Shown piece after piece: positions 25,382 through 27,275 of a DNA stretch of 27,275 nucleotides (position 1 is the first letter of the stretch; each line of letters begins with the position of its first letter). The position numbers and the translations under genes are program-made. The stretch is from Scatosoma sp045660265 (GTDB taxonomy: Bacteria; Bacillota; Clostridia; Christensenellales; Borkfalkiaceae): the NCBI GenBank assembly GCA_045660265.1, contig JAZRDM010000016.1:1-27275 (forward strand), written 5' to 3'. Under the pieces are notes generated by a model, which was not told where the DNA came from, ran no database searches, and saw only the letters and a list, made by a program, of their open reading frames with translations.

Positions 25382-26419
25382 ATGAAACTTAAAAAATATG
25401 AAAACAATCCTATTTTAAAACCCAATCCCGCGAATCAGTGGGAAGAGAGATGCGTTCTTAACCCTGCGGTGATTTATGACGATAAAAATGAAGAATTCGT
25501 CATGCTTTACCGTGCGGCAGGTAACGACGTAAGACACCAAATTAAGCTTGGTTTGGCAACAAGTAAGGATGGCATAAACTTTGTCCGTCAAAGCGAAAAG
25601 CCTGCGTTTGAGGGCAGTCACGACGAACCTGACGGCGGTTGCGTAGAAGACCCCAGACTTATGAAAATCGGCGATATGTATTATATGACGTACGCCGCAA
25701 GAGCGTATGCGCCTGGTCAATATTGGCTTGTAGAATATATTGAAGGTGTTTCCAAAGCACCTACGTACATGGACGAAACGGACGTATGCGGGGAAGAAAT
25801 TCCTGCTTTTGCGAAAAATAACATCACTGTAACCTATCTTGCGGCAACGAAAGATTTTAAGGTGTATAAGAAATTTGGACGCATCACGGAAGCGACTGTT
25901 GATGACCGTGACGTATACCTTTTCCCTGAAAAGGTAGGGGGCAGGTACGCGATGATTTCTCGTCCGAAGTTCAAAAATGCAGGCGTGAAGATGCCTTCAA
26001 TTTGGATTTCGTTTGGTGATGACCTTATTGAATACGACAAGCCCGAACTCTTAATGACGGGCGAACAATGGTGGGAAGGTCAACGTATGGGCGGCGGTAC
26101 GCCACCGATTAAAACGGAGTACGGCTGGTTTATGCTCTATCACGGCGTAGATGAGAAAGGGATTTACCGTGTAGGCGCAGTTTTGATGGACTTGGAAAAC
26201 CCCAGAAAGATTATCGCAAGAACGAAAGATTTCTTGATGGAGCCCGAACATGACTACGAAACCTGCGGTATTTACGAGGGCTGCGTATTCCCCACGGGCA
26301 CGGTAGTTAAAGACGGAACGCTGTACGTTTACTATGGCACGGCGGACACGTATATCGGGCTTGCAACGGCAGATTTTAACGAGCTGCTCAGCTATCTTAT
26401 GACGGTATGCAAAGTATGA
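25382..26419 (+). CDS. GH130 beta-mannoside phosphorylase
   Basis: This 345-aa cytoplasmic enzyme has the normal GH130 length and landmarks: NPAVIYD near residue 27, LYRAAGND, the GCVEDPR motif whose Asp90 corresponds to the proposed general acid, RMGGGTPPIKTEYGW, MLYHGVDEKG and a C-terminal YYGTADTYIGLA. GH130 enzymes cleave beta-mannosidic bonds with phosphate, releasing alpha-mannose 1-phosphate; some members are hydrolases. The acceptor (mannose, glucose or GlcNAc) cannot be read from this sequence. AAAGGAGA precedes the start. Its TGA overlaps the ATG of the next gene, which would act on its sugar-phosphate product. Confidence 0.93.
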   Translation: MKLKKYENNPILKPNPANQWEERCVLNPAVIYDDKNEEFVMLYRAAGNDVRHQIKLGLATSKDGINFVRQSEKPAFEGSHDEPDGGCVEDPRLMKIGDMYYMTYAARAYAPGQYWLVEYIEGVSKAPTYMDETDVCGEEIPAFAKNNITVTYLAATKDFKVYKKFGRITEATVDDRDVYLFPEKVGGRYAMISRPKFKNAGVKMPSIWISFGDDLIEYDKPELLMTGEQWWEGQRMGGGTPPIKTEYGWFMLYHGVDEKGIYRVGAVLMDLENPRKIIARTKDFLMEPEHDYETCGIYEGCVFPTGTVVKDGTLYVYYGTADTYIGLATADFNELLSYLMTVCKV

Positions 26420-27275
26420 TAGAATTTGAAAGATGGCTTGAAAGAGCCGAAGACAACGAGATAAAAAGCGAACTTCTTTCCGTGCTTGGAAACGACAAGG
26501 AAATTGAAGACAGATTTTACAAAGCTTTGTCCTTTGGTACGGGCGGATTGCGCGGAATCATAGGGGCAGGTACGAATCGAATGAATATTTACACCGTGGG
26601 CAAGGCAACGTTCGGCTTGGCTGAATACTTGCTTGCAACGGGTGGAAACAGTATCGTTATCGCCTATGATAGCCGCAACAAATCTGCGGAATTTGCACGA
26701 CTTTCTGCGGGAATTATGTCGTATAAAGGGATTAAGGCGTATCTCTTTTCCGAGCTTACGCCTACCCCCGTTTTGTCCTTTGCGGTGCGCTATTTGAAAG
26801 CAAGCGCAGGTATCGTTATCACGGCAAGCCATAATCCAAAGGAATACAACGGTTATAAGGTATATAATTCGTTGGGCTGTCAAATCACGGACGAAGCGGC
26901 GAAAGCAATCACGGCAAAAATCAACGAATATGATTATTTCAATGATTTTACGCCGAATGGGGCTTTAATTGAAGTCTTAGACGATAGTGTAAAGACAGCG
27001 TTTTTAGATGCAATCAAAGCCTTTTCCTTAACGAAAATCACAGAAGAAAACGCGCCGAGTATCGTATATTCACCCTTGCATGGCGCGGGAAGAAAATACG
27101 TACAAGCAATCTTGCAAGAAATGGGGATAGGGGAAATATATACCGTTGTAGAGCAAGAATTGCCCGACGGCAACTTTACGACTTGTCCTTATCCCAACCC
27201 CGAAGAAAAAGCGGCGTTGACGCTTGCTTTGCGTGATGCGGAAATATACAAGCCTGACCTTGTTATGGCAACCGA
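26416..27275 (+). CDS. Phosphohexomutase (phosphoglucomutase/phosphomannomutase), 5' part
   Basis: The first 286 codons are present and the gene runs off the window. The start overlaps the previous stop by four bases (ATGA). The protein has the alpha-D-phosphohexomutase layout, with the SFGTGGLRGIIGAGTNRMN substrate-loop region near residue 40 and the active-site phosphoserine Ser138 in TASHNP. The metal-binding DGD loop would lie beyond the edge. The long form starting with MIEFERWL resembles Gram-positive PgcA-type enzymes. Directly after GH130 it would convert mannose 1-phosphate to mannose 6-phosphate, although glucose 1-phosphate is an equally possible substrate. Confidence 0.93.
   Translation, partial: MIEFERWLERAEDNEIKSELLSVLGNDKEIEDRFYKALSFGTGGLRGIIGAGTNRMNIYTVGKATFGLAEYLLATGGNSIVIAYDSRNKSAEFARLSAGIMSYKGIKAYLFSELTPTPVLSFAVRYLKASAGIVITASHNPKEYNGYKVYNSLGCQITDEAAKAITAKINEYDYFNDFTPNGALIEVLDDSVKTAFLDAIKAFSLTKITEENAPSIVYSPLHGAGRKYVQAILQEMGIGEIYTVVEQELPDGNFTTCPYPNPEEKAALTLALRDAEIYKPDLVMAT

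Noticed and set aside
2663..27275. Missing ABC ATPase hidden in the window
   Set aside because: No Walker A, ABC signature or Walker B motif is seen in any frame with gene-like properties; a shared ATPase elsewhere is the simpler explanation.

Overview
The window reads as low-to-mid GC Gram-positive (Firmicutes, Clostridia-like) DNA, probably from an uncultured gut-type lineage. The grounds are strong GGAGG-type ribosome binding sites before nearly every gene, Gram-positive lipoprotein signals, a CUT1-type sugar ABC importer with no ATPase of its own, and large secreted proteins built from bacterial Ig-like (BIG2), InlB-type and beta-helix-like modules. The exact taxon cannot be fixed from this sequence.

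Layout. Positions 1-152 hold what looks like the 3' end of a tRNA followed by two strong hairpins. Positions 153-406 carry no gene but contain a nested inverted repeat. An AraC-family regulator (407-1231, minus) is divergent from a Gfo/Idh/MocA-type NAD(P)-dependent oxidoreductase (1338-2630, plus), which ends in its own terminator. A predicted sigma-A promoter at 2685-2713 then starts a tightly packed plus-strand gene cluster that runs off the right edge, about 24.5 kb with no convincing internal terminator.

The cluster encodes, in order: a 1252-aa modular lipoprotein; a 42-aa peptide of unknown function; a 1971-aa secreted protein carrying three beta-helix-like modules fused to a DUF4838 putative glycosidase domain; a cytoplasmic six-hairpin glycosidase; a sugar-binding lipoprotein and two permeases; a 1047-aa secreted Ig-like/beta-sandwich protein; a stand-alone DUF4838 lipoprotein; a BIG2 lipoprotein with a diverged copy of the beta-helix module; a GH130 beta-mannoside phosphorylase; and the start of a phosphohexomutase.

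How the parts may work together (inference). This looks like a Gram-positive polysaccharide or glycan utilisation locus. Surface lipoproteins and secreted modular proteins would bind and cut a glycan, the ABC importer would bring in oligosaccharides, the cytoplasmic glycosidase would trim them, GH130 would phosphorolyse a beta-mannosidic bond to mannose 1-phosphate, and the phosphohexomutase would convert that to mannose 6-phosphate. The AraC protein is the obvious candidate regulator.

The most unusual points are the alternating 'a' and 'b' type beta-helix modules, duplicated almost verbatim within and between two adjacent genes in a way that keeps the reading frame, and the small peptide gene placed directly before, and apparently translationally coupled to, the giant secreted protein.
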